The notes: generated by a model not told the origin, from the letters alone. 59,672 nt of DNA from Desulfosporosinus shakirovi (GCF_020595055.1 NZ_JAJDOO010000030.1:1-59672), one strand, 5' to 3'; numbered from the stretch's first letter, positions 9,007-17,354 are shown. A program made the numbers and translations.

Positions 9007-9458
9007 AAAAACGAATTATGGTCCTTGGACCAACCCAATCAGGCAAATCCACCCTAGCCAATGTTATAAATGAGTCTACTAGGCCCTTGAAAAAGACCCA
9101 AGATGTTATTTATGGGAAGAATACCATTGATACACCGGGCTCATATCTGGAAAACGCTTCTATGTATAAATATCTGATTGCAACAGCACAAGCTGCATCT
9201 CATGTGCTCATGCTTGTTGATCAATCGAAACCCAGGGAAGTATATCCGCCTGCTTTTGCCAAAACATTTACTTGTCCCGTCATTGGAATAATTACCAAGA
9301 TTGATTTAGTCCCGGAAAATGCTGATTTGTGTATTCAACAGTTAAAAAAAATCGGGATTGATGAACCTTTCTTCTGGATTTCATTAAACGACAATACAGG
9401 CGTGGAAGCCTTGAAGCAATATTTATTCACTTGGAAAACAAGAAACATCTTAAAATAA
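9003..9458 (+). CDS. EutP/PduV-like GTPase
   Basis: A 151-residue P-loop GTPase. The Walker A motif is GPTQSGKST near residues 8-16, the switch/G3 region is represented by DTPGSYLEN, and ITKIDL is the base-recognition G4 motif. EutP/PduV proteins associate with microcompartments and have been linked to their positioning or to acetate kinase activity; which applies here is not known. It overlaps the EutS-like shell gene by four bases. Only one small-molecule kinase candidate exists in the operon, so an acetate kinase role for this protein would complete the PduL pathway (inference). Confidence 0.88.
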   Translation: MKKRIMVLGPTQSGKSTLANVINESTRPLKKTQDVIYGKNTIDTPGSYLENASMYKYLIATAQAASHVLMLVDQSKPREVYPPAFAKTFTCPVIGIITKIDLVPENADLCIQQLKKIGIDEPFFWISLNDNTGVEALKQYLFTWKTRNILK

Positions 9459-9508
9459 TTGAGTTTTTGATATAGATATATTCTTTGTCAGGAAAGGGGG
9501 GTGAGGCA

Positions 9509-10180
9509 ATGAAATTCATCACTGAAATGGAACTGCGGGATTTATATAAAACAGGACCCTTTGAAACTTATGTTCTGGAACCGGATACAAAGATTACCCC
9601 AGGTGCCCGTCAATTTCTGGTGGACAGACGAGTGGCGCTGGTCCAGGCTCAGGGCAGTGACAGCAAAACATCAAAAATCGATGAGACGAGTCAGACCCAA
9701 GTGCGGGAAAACTGGTGTACTCTGAGGCTCCTTGGAAAAATGGAATGCATAGAATCTTTATTTATCCTAACTGCCACAGAATTTTCACACACGGGGGAGG
9801 CCGCCCTGTCAGAGGAAGTCATGACGCTGGGTAAATACTTCAGGAATGTGCGAAACGCTGAACGGAAACAGATAGTCCCGGACAACCTTCAATTTTGGGG
9901 ATTGACAGCAGAAGAAATTAAAACACGAGCCGAGAATCTGAAACAATCTATTGACATCAGTGAGTTTTACCTGGGATTGGAAAATGGAAAAGAGATTGCT
10001 CTGTTAAATCACTTGCGTGCCTCCCTGGGAGAGGTCGAACCAGCCCTTTTGGAAACCTATTGGGACGAAGAGAAGCAAATCTGTTCACGTCAAGACCTGA
10101 TTGATAGGGTTAATCTGATCATCAACATACTCTGCATAATAATGTGGAAGTTTTCTGGAGGTAGAAAATGGAAAATGTAA
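9509..10180 (+). CDS. EutT-like protein lacking the metal-binding cysteine cluster
   Basis: About 223 residues. The N-terminus (FITEMELRDLYKTGPFETYV then KITPGARQFLVDRRV) matches the start of EutT, the ethanolamine-pathway cobalamin adenosyltransferase, and the C-terminal helical half (IALLNHLRASLGEVEPALLE) also follows that family. The His/Cys-Cys-x2-Cys metal motif of enterobacterial EutT is missing; the few cysteines are isolated. ATG at 9509 follows AAAGGGGGGTGAGG. CutC does not use B12, so an adenosyltransferase role is unlikely; a scaffold or assembly role is possible. It overlaps the eutJ-like gene by 13 bases. Confidence 0.75.
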   Translation: MKFITEMELRDLYKTGPFETYVLEPDTKITPGARQFLVDRRVALVQAQGSDSKTSKIDETSQTQVRENWCTLRLLGKMECIESLFILTATEFSHTGEAALSEEVMTLGKYFRNVRNAERKQIVPDNLQFWGLTAEEIKTRAENLKQSIDISEFYLGLENGKEIALLNHLRASLGEVEPALLETYWDEEKQICSRQDLIDRVNLIINILCIIMWKFSGGRKWKM

Positions 10181-11010
10181 AGACAGCTTTTCAATACTGC
10201 GATCAACTCGTTCGTGATTTTGAGAAAGTCATCACAACACCCATATTAAATAACTCCTCCGTTTATTACACCGGTGTTGACCTGGGAACAGCCTATATTG
10301 TTCTTGCAGTCCTTGATGAGAACTATCAACCTGTGGCCGGCGCCTATCGCTTTGCCAGTGTTGTCAAAGATGGCATGGTGGTAGATTATATCGGTGCAAT
10401 TCGCATAGTTAAAGAATTAAAACAGGAGCTGGAAGAGAAACTGGGCGTTGAACTGATCTACGCAGCGGCAGCGCTTCCTCCCGGGACGGTTACCCTTGAC
10501 TCAGGGGCTATCAAACATGTCGTTCAGGGGGCTGGTTTTGAAGTTACCAACGTATTGGATGAACCTACGGCAGCTAATGCTGTACTGAAGATTCAAGACG
10601 GAGCGATTGTCGATATCGGCGGCGGCACTACGGGAACTGCCATTCTCAAAGACGGCAAAGTAATTCATGTCGACGATGAACCTACAGGCGGCACTCACTT
10701 TTCTCTTGTCATTTCCGGTGCCTATAAAATGAGCTTTGAGGATGCGGATCAATATAAGCGGGATTTCAAAAATCATAGGGAACTAATGCCCGTATTGCGT
10801 CCTGTCATTGAAAAAGTCTCATCCATTATCAGTCGCCATATACGTGAATACCAAGTAAAAGAGATCTATCTGGTAGGTGGAACCTGTTGCTTGGAAGGAA
10901 TCGAAGATATTATCGCCAAACAAACCAACCTTCCCACCTATAAGCCGCAAAACCCTATGTTTGTAACCCCTTTAGGTATTGCACTTAACTGCACACAGGA
11001 AATCCTTTAG
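10168..11010 (+). CDS. EutJ-like ASKHA-fold ATPase/chaperone
   Basis: A 280-residue protein of the actin/Hsp70 ATPase fold. Visible nucleotide-binding elements are TGVDLGTAYIVLAVLD near residue 34, LDEPTAANAVL, GAIVDIGGGTTGTAIL and the adenosine-binding VGGTCCLEGIEDII near the C-terminus. This is the architecture of EutJ. EutJ is assumed to reactivate or chaperone the pathway enzyme or shell assembly; its client here is unknown because the pathway has no B12 enzyme. It starts inside the previous gene behind TCTGGAGG. Confidence 0.88.
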   Translation: MENVKTAFQYCDQLVRDFEKVITTPILNNSSVYYTGVDLGTAYIVLAVLDENYQPVAGAYRFASVVKDGMVVDYIGAIRIVKELKQELEEKLGVELIYAAAALPPGTVTLDSGAIKHVVQGAGFEVTNVLDEPTAANAVLKIQDGAIVDIGGGTTGTAILKDGKVIHVDDEPTGGTHFSLVISGAYKMSFEDADQYKRDFKNHRELMPVLRPVIEKVSSIISRHIREYQVKEIYLVGGTCCLEGIEDIIAKQTNLPTYKPQNPMFVTPLGIALNCTQEIL

Positions 11011-11028
11011 ACAGGAGTGAAGTTCACC

Positions 11029-11340
11029 ATGGAATATCGAATCATAAAATCTCCATCCAGTGGGACAGTGGATATTCTCTTTCGGCGAAAAGGCTCCGCT
11101 TCAACCATCTCTATTGAGAACTATGATGCTGTAGGTTTGGTTCAGGGACGGTTGATTGATATGGTTTTTGCTGCTGATATTGCTGAAAAAGCGGCTGGAG
11201 TAGTGGTAGAAGACATTAAAGGTCATTGCCCGCAGAATCTGATTATGATCGCTATCTTCGGAGATACGTCGTCGGTGGAAGCTGCTATTCAGGAAATACA
11301 ATATAAATTTAAAGAAGCGAAAACAGGTGAGATTCTATGA
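11029..11340 (+). CDS. divergent BMC-domain shell protein
   Basis: About 103 residues. Residues about 30-95 form a BMC domain (DAVGLVQGRLIDMVFAADIA, then NLIMIAIFGDTSSVEAAIQ). The usual pore-loop sequence is replaced by DIKGHCPQN, and an N-terminal extension of about 28 residues (IIKSPSSGTVDILF) precedes the domain. It is the most divergent shell protein in the operon. ATG at 11029 is preferred; the upstream GTG overlaps its own AGGAG site. It overlaps the next gene by four bases. Its role may be a minor facet subunit with a distinct pore. Confidence 0.8.
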   Translation: MEYRIIKSPSSGTVDILFRRKGSASTISIENYDAVGLVQGRLIDMVFAADIAEKAAGVVVEDIKGHCPQNLIMIAIFGDTSSVEAAIQEIQYKFKEAKTGEIL

Positions 11341-11597
11341 TAGCAGCCAAAGTAATTGATAGTATATGGTCAACCAGAAAAGCCGATTCTCTCGTGGGAC
11401 TGAAATTCATGTTGGTGGAAGTCCTTGGCGGTATTGATGCCGGACGTCTCATGATCGCTGCCGACACCATCAGTGCCGGCGTTGGCGAACGAGTGATTGT
11501 CTGTAATGGCAGCTCGGCCCGCAAAATGTTGGGCCGGGAGGATGTACCGATTGATGCAGTCATTGTAGGAATTATTGATGAAGACTGCAAGTTTTAA
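11337..11597 (+). CDS. BMC-P pentameric vertex protein (EutN/CcmL family)
   Basis: An 86-residue EutN/CcmL/PduN-type protein. Pentamers of this family cap the vertices of the icosahedral shell. Diagnostic stretches are MIAAKVIDSIWSTRKADSL, KFMLVEVL, RLMIAADTISAGVGERVIV and PIDAVIVGIID. It is the only BMC-P gene in the window. It begins inside the stop codon of the preceding shell gene (ATGA overlap). Confidence 0.95.
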   Translation: MIAAKVIDSIWSTRKADSLVGLKFMLVEVLGGIDAGRLMIAADTISAGVGERVIVCNGSSARKMLGREDVPIDAVIVGIIDEDCKF

Positions 11598-11618
11598 AAA
11601 ACTGGAGGCGGGAAAACG

Positions 11619-12956
11619 TTGGATCTAGTAAATATTGTCAAGGGCGCCGGGGTTATTGGGGCGGGAGGAGCTGGATTTCCAACTCACGCCAAACTAACGT
11701 CCAAAGCCGAGTATCTATTGCTTAATGGAGCTGAATGCGAACCCCTGCTCAGAGTGGATCAGCAATTAATGGAGAAGTTTCCTGATGAAATCATCAGAGG
11801 AATGGAAGCGGCGGGACGATATATTGAAGCCCGCAAGGCCATTATCGGTATTAAGGGCAAACACAAACAGGTGATTGTCCTTATGAGAGAAAGAATCGCC
11901 GCTCTGGGATTGTCAGATTACATGGAAGTAATGGAACTCCGGGATATTTATCCTGCCGGTGACGAACAGGTTCTGGTTCATGAACTGACTCAACGAATTG
12001 TCCCGGAAGCATCTATTCCACTGAAAGTGGGCTGTGTGGTTATCAATTCGGAAACTGCACTTAATATATGCAAGGCCATGGCCGGGAACCCTGTCACGGA
12101 AACTTACATCACCGTTGCCGGTGATATTCCTCAGCCCAGGACTCTTAGAGTACCTGTGGGTGTATCCATCCGGGAGGTCATTGGAAAATGCGGAGTGGAA
12201 AACCTGGATGATTATGCCGTAATAGACGGCGGTCCCATGATGGGTTCTGTCATGAACAATATTGATGGGTATGTCACCAAAAAGAGCAAAGGCTATGTAC
12301 TCCTGAAAAAAGATCATTTTCTGATCCGTAAAAAAACCGTAAGCCCTGATCGAGCAAGAGTGATAGGCAAGACTGCCTGTGAACAATGTCGCATGTGTAC
12401 CGATCTCTGTCCTCGTTATCTGCTGGGTCACAATATGCAGCCCCATAAAGTCATGCGAGCTCTGAGCTACAACTTAGAGGATGTAAAGGAGCAACAAATT
12501 GCCCAATTATGTTGTGAATGCAATGCCTGCGAATTATTCTCCTGCCCGGTAAATCTTCATCCGAAATCTGTCAATGTCTTATTCAAGCAAAAGCTGGCAG
12601 AACAAGGGATTAAATATCAGCCGATTCAGATGGATTTTCAGGCTAGATCAGCCAGAGAATATCGCCTTATTCCAAGTAAACGTCTGGTTATTAAAATCGG
12701 TTTAACAGCCTACGATAAACCCGCCCCCATGAACGAGGTCGAATTCCGACCTGAATACATCCAGATCGCTCTGCGACAGCACATTGGAGCACCGGCAATC
12801 CCTGCCGTCTCTATCGGCGAACAGGTGAAAGCGGGGCAACTGGTTGGTAAAATTCCGGATAACAGTCTTGGAGCTGCCGTTCACTCCAGCTTCAATGGAA
12901 CTGTGGTTGAGATCAACGATAATGCTATTGTGATAAAGGTGGGTTCGTATGTATAG
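11619..12956 (+). CDS. RnfC/PduS-like flavo-iron-sulfur oxidoreductase of the microcompartment
   Basis: A 445-residue protein related to PduS and the RnfC/NuoF family. The glycine-rich GAGVIGAGGAGFPTHAKL near residue 10 is the NADH/FMN-binding segment. An SLBB region follows, then two [4Fe-4S] motifs, CEQCRMCTDLCP from residue 254 and CCECNACELFSCP from residue 298, and a C-terminal biotinyl-like lobe (VHSSFNGTVVEINDNAIVI). In Pdu compartments PduS reduces cobalamin; here no B12 enzyme exists, so electron transfer to recycle NADH or to supply CutD is more likely. It overlaps the BMC-T gene by eight bases; PduS is known to bind PduT. Confidence 0.88.
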   Translation: MDLVNIVKGAGVIGAGGAGFPTHAKLTSKAEYLLLNGAECEPLLRVDQQLMEKFPDEIIRGMEAAGRYIEARKAIIGIKGKHKQVIVLMRERIAALGLSDYMEVMELRDIYPAGDEQVLVHELTQRIVPEASIPLKVGCVVINSETALNICKAMAGNPVTETYITVAGDIPQPRTLRVPVGVSIREVIGKCGVENLDDYAVIDGGPMMGSVMNNIDGYVTKKSKGYVLLKKDHFLIRKKTVSPDRARVIGKTACEQCRMCTDLCPRYLLGHNMQPHKVMRALSYNLEDVKEQQIAQLCCECNACELFSCPVNLHPKSVNVLFKQKLAEQGIKYQPIQMDFQARSAREYRLIPSKRLVIKIGLTAYDKPAPMNEVEFRPEYIQIALRQHIGAPAIPAVSIGEQVKAGQLVGKIPDNSLGAAVHSSFNGTVVEINDNAIVIKVGSYV

Positions 12957-13497
12957 TGCAATAGGGATGATTGAGCTTACGAGTATTGCCAGAGGAATTA
13001 AAGCAACAGACTTAATGCTTAAAACAGCCTACGTTGAGGTGGTCAGTGCTACTCCTGTCTGTCCGGGAAAATATATAGCCATCATCAAAGGAGACGTTGC
13101 CGCAGTAGAAAGCTCTATTAGTGCAGGTGTTGAGATGGCAGGAGAATATCTGGTAGATAGCTTCATCCTTGCCAATGTCCATCAGGGCATTTTCCCGGCC
13201 ATCACGGCCACAACCATGCCTGATGGAATCGGAGCCTTGGGTATTATGGAATGTTTTTCGCTAGCTTCTATGATCATTTCAGCGGATGCAGTACTCAAAG
13301 CGGCTGATGTACAAGCTCTCGAACTGCGTTTGGGAAGTGGGCTGGGCGGAAAAGCCTACTTCACCTTCACCGGAGATGTCGGCGCAGTAGAAGCAGGTAT
13401 GGAAGCTGGAATATCCATCGCTTGCGAACGGGGCTTGTTAGTTGATACAGAGGTAATTCCTTCGCCCTCTGACAAGCTGTGGGCATCGCTATTCTAA
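12949..13497 (+). CDS. BMC-T tandem-domain shell protein, PduT-like with pore Cys38
   Basis: A 182-residue protein with two tandem BMC domains (about 3-90 and 95-180), forming pseudohexameric trimers. The first-domain pore loop reads ATPVCPGKY, with the cysteine at residue 38, the position that in PduT holds a [4Fe-4S] cluster at the trimer pore. The second domain has the LGIMECFSLASMIISADAVL pattern. Coupling to the RnfC/PduS-like gene by overlap supports an electron conduit through the shell (inference from the PduT-PduS pair). Confidence 0.92.
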   Translation: MYSAIGMIELTSIARGIKATDLMLKTAYVEVVSATPVCPGKYIAIIKGDVAAVESSISAGVEMAGEYLVDSFILANVHQGIFPAITATTMPDGIGALGIMECFSLASMIISADAVLKAADVQALELRLGSGLGGKAYFTFTGDVGAVEAGMEAGISIACERGLLVDTEVIPSPSDKLWASLF

Positions 13498-13548
13498 ATT
13501 AACAAACACAAACTTCTATACCCGAGACGATAGAAAGGAGGTGCGACC

Positions 13549-14229
13549 TTGAAAAAACTAGTTTCAGCAAACGAAGTAAAAGTAGCAGCGGAAAAGGGAC
13601 AAAGCGTATTTTACGTAGACTGCAATACCATCATTACAGCGGCGGCAAAGGATTTAGCCAAGGAACTGGGCGTGGAATTTACTACAGACTCATCTGCAGA
13701 AGGAAATCACACAAGTAAAGAGATTGGCCTGCCGAAAAAAGACCGCCGGGAAAACGAGATTGACCCGGAAATGATCTTTCAAGTGGTAAAAGCGGTACTA
13801 GCTAATAGACTCCTGGAAAACGTCCCCGTTTCAACTCCAGAAATGCCTTTCCGTACAGATTGTGACCCGAAAAGTGGATTTAAAATCATACGGGGCAGAA
13901 CAGTAAACCTGGAGACCTTTGACACAGGCGATTCTAGCACCGAAGTAGCTTATCGTGAAGTGATCAGTAAAGAGGATTCCCAAATGAGCGCAGGCTTTTT
14001 GACCATTGAAAAATCCAGCTTTGAGTGGGAATTATGCTATGAAGAGATTGATATTGTTCTCGAAGGAAGTTTAACCATCACCATCAATGGTGAAACTTAT
14101 CAGGCTAACCAGGGAGATGTCCTCTTTGTACCTAATGGCTCTAAAGTAACCTGGGGTTCCTCCGATTATGTCAAACTCTTTTACGTAACCTATCCGGCAA
14201 ACTGGCCTGATCTTATGGTGCAACAATAG
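13549..14229 (+). CDS. EutQ-like cupin protein
   Basis: A 226-residue EutQ-family protein. The N-terminal part (MKKLVSANEVKVAAEKGQSV then NTIITAAAKDLAKELGVEF) is the helical segment shared with EutQ/EutT. The C-terminal 110 residues form a cupin barrel (VLEGSLTITINGETYQANQG, then DVLFVPNGSKVTW). In ethanolamine loci EutQ has been reported to have acetate kinase activity and to be needed for assembly. TTG start behind AAAGGAGGTG. It may convert acetyl phosphate to acetate with ATP formation here, since no classical acetate kinase is present (inference). Confidence 0.88.
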   Translation: MKKLVSANEVKVAAEKGQSVFYVDCNTIITAAAKDLAKELGVEFTTDSSAEGNHTSKEIGLPKKDRRENEIDPEMIFQVVKAVLANRLLENVPVSTPEMPFRTDCDPKSGFKIIRGRTVNLETFDTGDSSTEVAYREVISKEDSQMSAGFLTIEKSSFEWELCYEEIDIVLEGSLTITINGETYQANQGDVLFVPNGSKVTWGSSDYVKLFYVTYPANWPDLMVQQ

Positions 14230-14240
14230 GAGGGTAAGCT

Positions 14241-14810
14241 ATGCAGGCTCTTGGCCTAATTGAGACTCACGGGCTCATTCCCGCTATTGAATGTGCAGAT
14301 GTCATGCTAAAAACGGCACAAGTGGAACTTTTAGGGAAGACCTTTGTAGGTGCCGGCCTGGTAACGATCACAGTAACCGGTGATGTGGGAGCCGTTAAAG
14401 CAGCTGTGGAGGCAGGTGTAACTGCGGTTGAAAAGATTGGTCCCTTGTCTTTAGTTTCTCATCATGTCATTCCCAGACCTCATCAGGAGATTGAAAGCAT
14501 GGTTGATCCCTTGCCAAATAAGGATACAGCAATAGAATCGACGGAACCTGCCAAAACCAGACAAGAAAGCATTGAGTCAGCGCAAATAATTCTGAACCAA
14601 CTCTGCAAAGAGAGGGTAGATGCCTTCGTTCAGGAATTCGGCCTTGAAAAGGGTTTGGATTTCCTGAGAACGATTACTGTAGTAAAACTCCGAAATTTAG
14701 CAAGAGAATACAAAGAACTTGGCATTGCAGGAAGAGCCATATCCAAAGCAGACAAGGACTTACTGATCCAGAAACTCACGGGATATTACGAGCAGGAGAT
14801 TCAAAAGTAG
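14241..14810 (+). CDS. BMC-H shell protein with a SAP/Rho-N-like C-terminal domain
   Basis: A 189-residue fusion. Residues 1-90 are a standard BMC-H domain (ALGLIETHGLIPAIECADVM and [15 protein letters not shown]). A charged linker of about 25 residues (rich in Thr, Glu and Lys) follows. The C-terminal 75 residues are helical and end with a segment, VKLRNLAREYKELGIAGR then ISKADKDLLIQKL, that has the spacing of a SAP/Rho-N/LEM-like helix-extended-helix domain, a fold usually binding nucleic acid. The function of this tail is unknown; it could bind DNA, RNA or cargo. Extended BMC-H proteins such as PduK have other tails. TAGGAGGG precedes the ATG. Confidence 0.85.
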   Translation: MQALGLIETHGLIPAIECADVMLKTAQVELLGKTFVGAGLVTITVTGDVGAVKAAVEAGVTAVEKIGPLSLVSHHVIPRPHQEIESMVDPLPNKDTAIESTEPAKTRQESIESAQIILNQLCKERVDAFVQEFGLEKGLDFLRTITVVKLRNLAREYKELGIAGRAISKADKDLLIQKLTGYYEQEIQK

Positions 14811-14887
14811 CCTGTACGCAAGATCATAAATGTGTAAACTTGTCTGCCAGTAAAAATAAATAGAGATGTGGAGGGAGGAATAGCAAA

Positions 14888-16372
14888 TTGGAAAACTTTG
14901 ATTATGATTTACAATCCGTGCAAGAGACCAGAAATATTGCCCGTCAGGCTAAACTGGCACAGGCTCAACTTGCAAAGTTTAATGGCGAACAAATTGAGAA
15001 AATCATCCGCAATATGGTGAAAGCAGCAGAGGAAAATGCTGTTTCTCTGGCCAACCTGGCAGTAGAGGAAACAGGATTTGGCAAAGTAGAAGACAAGATC
15101 TTCAAAAATCATTTTGCATCCACAGAACTGTATGAATTCATCAAACCCATGCAAACCATTGGAGTCATCAAAGACGATAAGGTCAATAAAATAATGGAAA
15201 TTGCTGAACCCGTGGGAGTGCTCATGGGGATTATTCCCTCGACCAATCCTACATCGACGGCCATATACAAATCCATTATTGCCATTAAATCTCGAAACGG
15301 GATTGTGTTCTCCCCGCACCCTTCAGCTTTGAAATGCACCATGCAAGCAGCCAGACTGATGAACGATGCCGCAGTAGCTGCCGGTGCACCGGCCAATATC
15401 ATTGGCTGTATCTCAAAACCCTCCATGAATGCAACCAATGAACTCATGAAATGCGATGAAGTCGCCATGATTATAGCAACAGGCGGTTCAGCCATGGTTA
15501 AGGCTGCCTATAGTGCAGGGAAACCGGCCTTGGGTGTAGGCCCGGGCAACGTTCCGGCTTATATAGAAAGAACGGCCGATATTACGAAGGCCGTCAAAAA
15601 TATTATCGCCAGTAAAACCTTTGACAATGGAACCATATGTGCATCCGAGCAATCAGTTATCGTCGAGGAATGTATGCGTGACCAGGTTATGGAAGAATTC
15701 AGACGACAGGGTGGATACTTCATGACCCCCGCGGAAACAAACCAGGTTGCCAAAAAATTGTTTGTCCGGGGCTATGCTATGAATGGGAAAATGGTAGGCA
15801 GATCCGCTGCAGTTATCGCAGACAGTGTCGGCATAACCATTCCTCCGGGCACAAAAGTCCTGTTAGGGGAACAACAGGGCGTAGGCGAAGGATATCCTTT
15901 GTCTTACGAAAAGCTGACTACCGTGCTGGCATTTTATACCGTAAAAGATTGGCAGGAAGCTTGTGACCTGTGCATTAAACTCTTGAATAACGGCGGTGTC
16001 GGACACAGTCTTTCCATTCATACGGAAAATCAAGAAATGGTCATGAAATTCGCTGAAAAACCTGTCTTCAGGATCTTGGTCAACACAGCCTCCAGCCAAG
16101 GCGGTGTGGGCGCAAGTACCGGACTTTCCCCATCCTTTACACTGGGTTGTGGTACTTGGGGCGGAAGTGCAACCTCCGATAATGTAACCCCCATGCACTT
16201 GATCAATATTAAACGTATAGCCTATGGAATTAAAGACTTCACCGAAAACACAACCTCCTGCTCTTCAGCCTGCGTAGCCCAGAGCAACAGCCCTGCTGCC
16301 ATTAGCGATGATCAGATTATGAACGTTGTGAATGAAGTTATTTTGCTCCTGAAAAAAAGAGGTGGTAACTAA
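14888..16372 (+). CDS. CoA-acylating acetaldehyde dehydrogenase (CutF/EutE/PduP-like)
   Basis: Oxidises the acetaldehyde made by CutC to acetyl-CoA with NAD and CoA. It has 494 residues and a TTG start behind GGAGGGAGG. The catalytic cysteine is residue 251 in FDNGTICASEQ (codon 15638-15640). IIPSTNPTSTAIYKS and GVGPGNVPAYIER are cofactor-site segments typical of the family. A Ser/Cys/Ala-rich linker (about 455-473) is followed by a C-terminal amphipathic helix (DDQIMNVVNEVILLLKK), a likely encapsulation peptide. It precedes the phosphotransacylase PduL by two bases, so acetyl-CoA is probably used in place to make acetyl phosphate. The paralogue at 2130 lacks the cysteine, which leaves this as the working enzyme. 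Confidence 0.93.
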   Translation: MENFDYDLQSVQETRNIARQAKLAQAQLAKFNGEQIEKIIRNMVKAAEENAVSLANLAVEETGFGKVEDKIFKNHFASTELYEFIKPMQTIGVIKDDKVNKIMEIAEPVGVLMGIIPSTNPTSTAIYKSIIAIKSRNGIVFSPHPSALKCTMQAARLMNDAAVAAGAPANIIGCISKPSMNATNELMKCDEVAMIIATGGSAMVKAAYSAGKPALGVGPGNVPAYIERTADITKAVKNIIASKTFDNGTICASEQSVIVEECMRDQVMEEFRRQGGYFMTPAETNQVAKKLFVRGYAMNGKMVGRSAAVIADSVGITIPPGTKVLLGEQQGVGEGYPLSYEKLTTVLAFYTVKDWQEACDLCIKLLNNGGVGHSLSIHTENQEMVMKFAEKPVFRILVNTASSQGGVGASTGLSPSFTLGCGTWGGSATSDNVTPMHLINIKRIAYGIKDFTENTTSCSSACVAQSNSPAAISDDQIMNVVNEVILLLKKRGGN

Positions 16373-16374
16373 AC

Positions 16375-17016
16375 GTGGGAAAGTATGACGATTTAGCAGC
16401 GCTTCTATTGGAAGCAATCAAAGATGGGGGGTATTTAAAAGCGGATTTAAGCTCTATACCTGTAGGAATATCTAACCGTCATATTCATCTTTCTCAAGTG
16501 GATTTGGAAACCTTGTTTGGTGCAGGATACCAATTGACAAAAACCAAGGATTTGTCCCAACCCAGGCAATATGCCTGTAAGGAAACGCTAATCCTGGCTG
16601 GTCCCAAAGGGACTATTGAAAAGGTCCGCATCCTCGGGCCGGCGCGAAAAGAGACTCAGGTAGAAATACTCCTGGCAGACTGTTTCAAACTCGGCATAAC
16701 CGCGCCGGTGAGATCATCCGGGGACCTGCAAGGAACTCCGGGAATCACTCTTATTGGTCCCAAAGGAAGTATCCTTCTTTCCAAAGGGGTTTTGATTGCC
16801 CAGCGTCATATTCATATGACCCTGGATGATGCCCATAACTTTGGGGTTACGGATGGAGAATTGGTAACCATCCAAATAGACGGACTTCGAGGAGGAACTT
16901 ACTCGAATGTCCTCATCAGAGCAAATAACACCTCGGCACTTGAATTTCATATCGACACGGAAGAAGCGAATGCCATGCAGCTCGCATCAACTTCAAAAAT
17001 AACAATTACAAAATAA
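16375..17016 (+). CDS. pduL: PduL-type phosphate acyltransferase
   Basis: A 213-residue phosphotransacetylase unique to microcompartments, converting acetyl-CoA and phosphate to acetyl phosphate and recycling CoA inside the shell. Two repeats carry the metal-ligand motifs, VGISNRHIHLS near residue 30 and IAQRHIHMTLDDA near residue 142. The N-terminal 20 residues (YDDLAALLLEAIKDGG) form an amphipathic helix typical of PduL encapsulation peptides. GTG start two bases after the dehydrogenase stop. The name is for the family; the choline-pathway gene has also been called cutH in Desulfovibrio. Confidence 0.93.
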   Translation: MGKYDDLAALLLEAIKDGGYLKADLSSIPVGISNRHIHLSQVDLETLFGAGYQLTKTKDLSQPRQYACKETLILAGPKGTIEKVRILGPARKETQVEILLADCFKLGITAPVRSSGDLQGTPGITLIGPKGSILLSKGVLIAQRHIHMTLDDAHNFGVTDGELVTIQIDGLRGGTYSNVLIRANNTSALEFHIDTEEANAMQLASTSKITITK

Positions 17017-17036
17017 AATTTTAGGAGGAAACAAAA

Positions 17037-17327
17037 ATGAGTAGATCAGAAGCTTTAGGATTAATTGAAACCAAAGGTCTTGTAGGAGCAATTGAAGCGG
17101 CGGACGCCATGGTGAAAGCTGCCAATGTTCAACTGATTGGTTATGAAAAAGTCGGCGGTGCTTTAGTTACCGTTATGGTAAGAGGAGATGTAGGTGCTGT
17201 CAAAGCAGCAACCGATGCCGGTGCTGCCGCAGCTCAGCGAGTTGGAGAGTTAATCTCCGTTCATGTCATTCCGCGTCCACACGGTGACGTAGAAATGATG
17301 CTCCCCCAAGTTAAGAAACAAGCATAA
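17037..17327 (+). CDS. BMC-H hexameric shell protein
   Basis: A 96-residue canonical EutM/PduA-type shell protein: [50 protein letters not shown]. It is the closest of the set to the family consensus and has an excellent TTAGGAGG site, so it may be the major facet protein. It is the last gene of the operon and is followed by a strong terminator. Confidence 0.95.
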   Translation: MSRSEALGLIETKGLVGAIEAADAMVKAANVQLIGYEKVGGALVTVMVRGDVGAVKAATDAGAAAAQRVGELISVHVIPRPHGDVEMMLPQVKKQA

Positions 17328-17354
17328 TGTTCTATTAGACAAGCCACTACAGCA

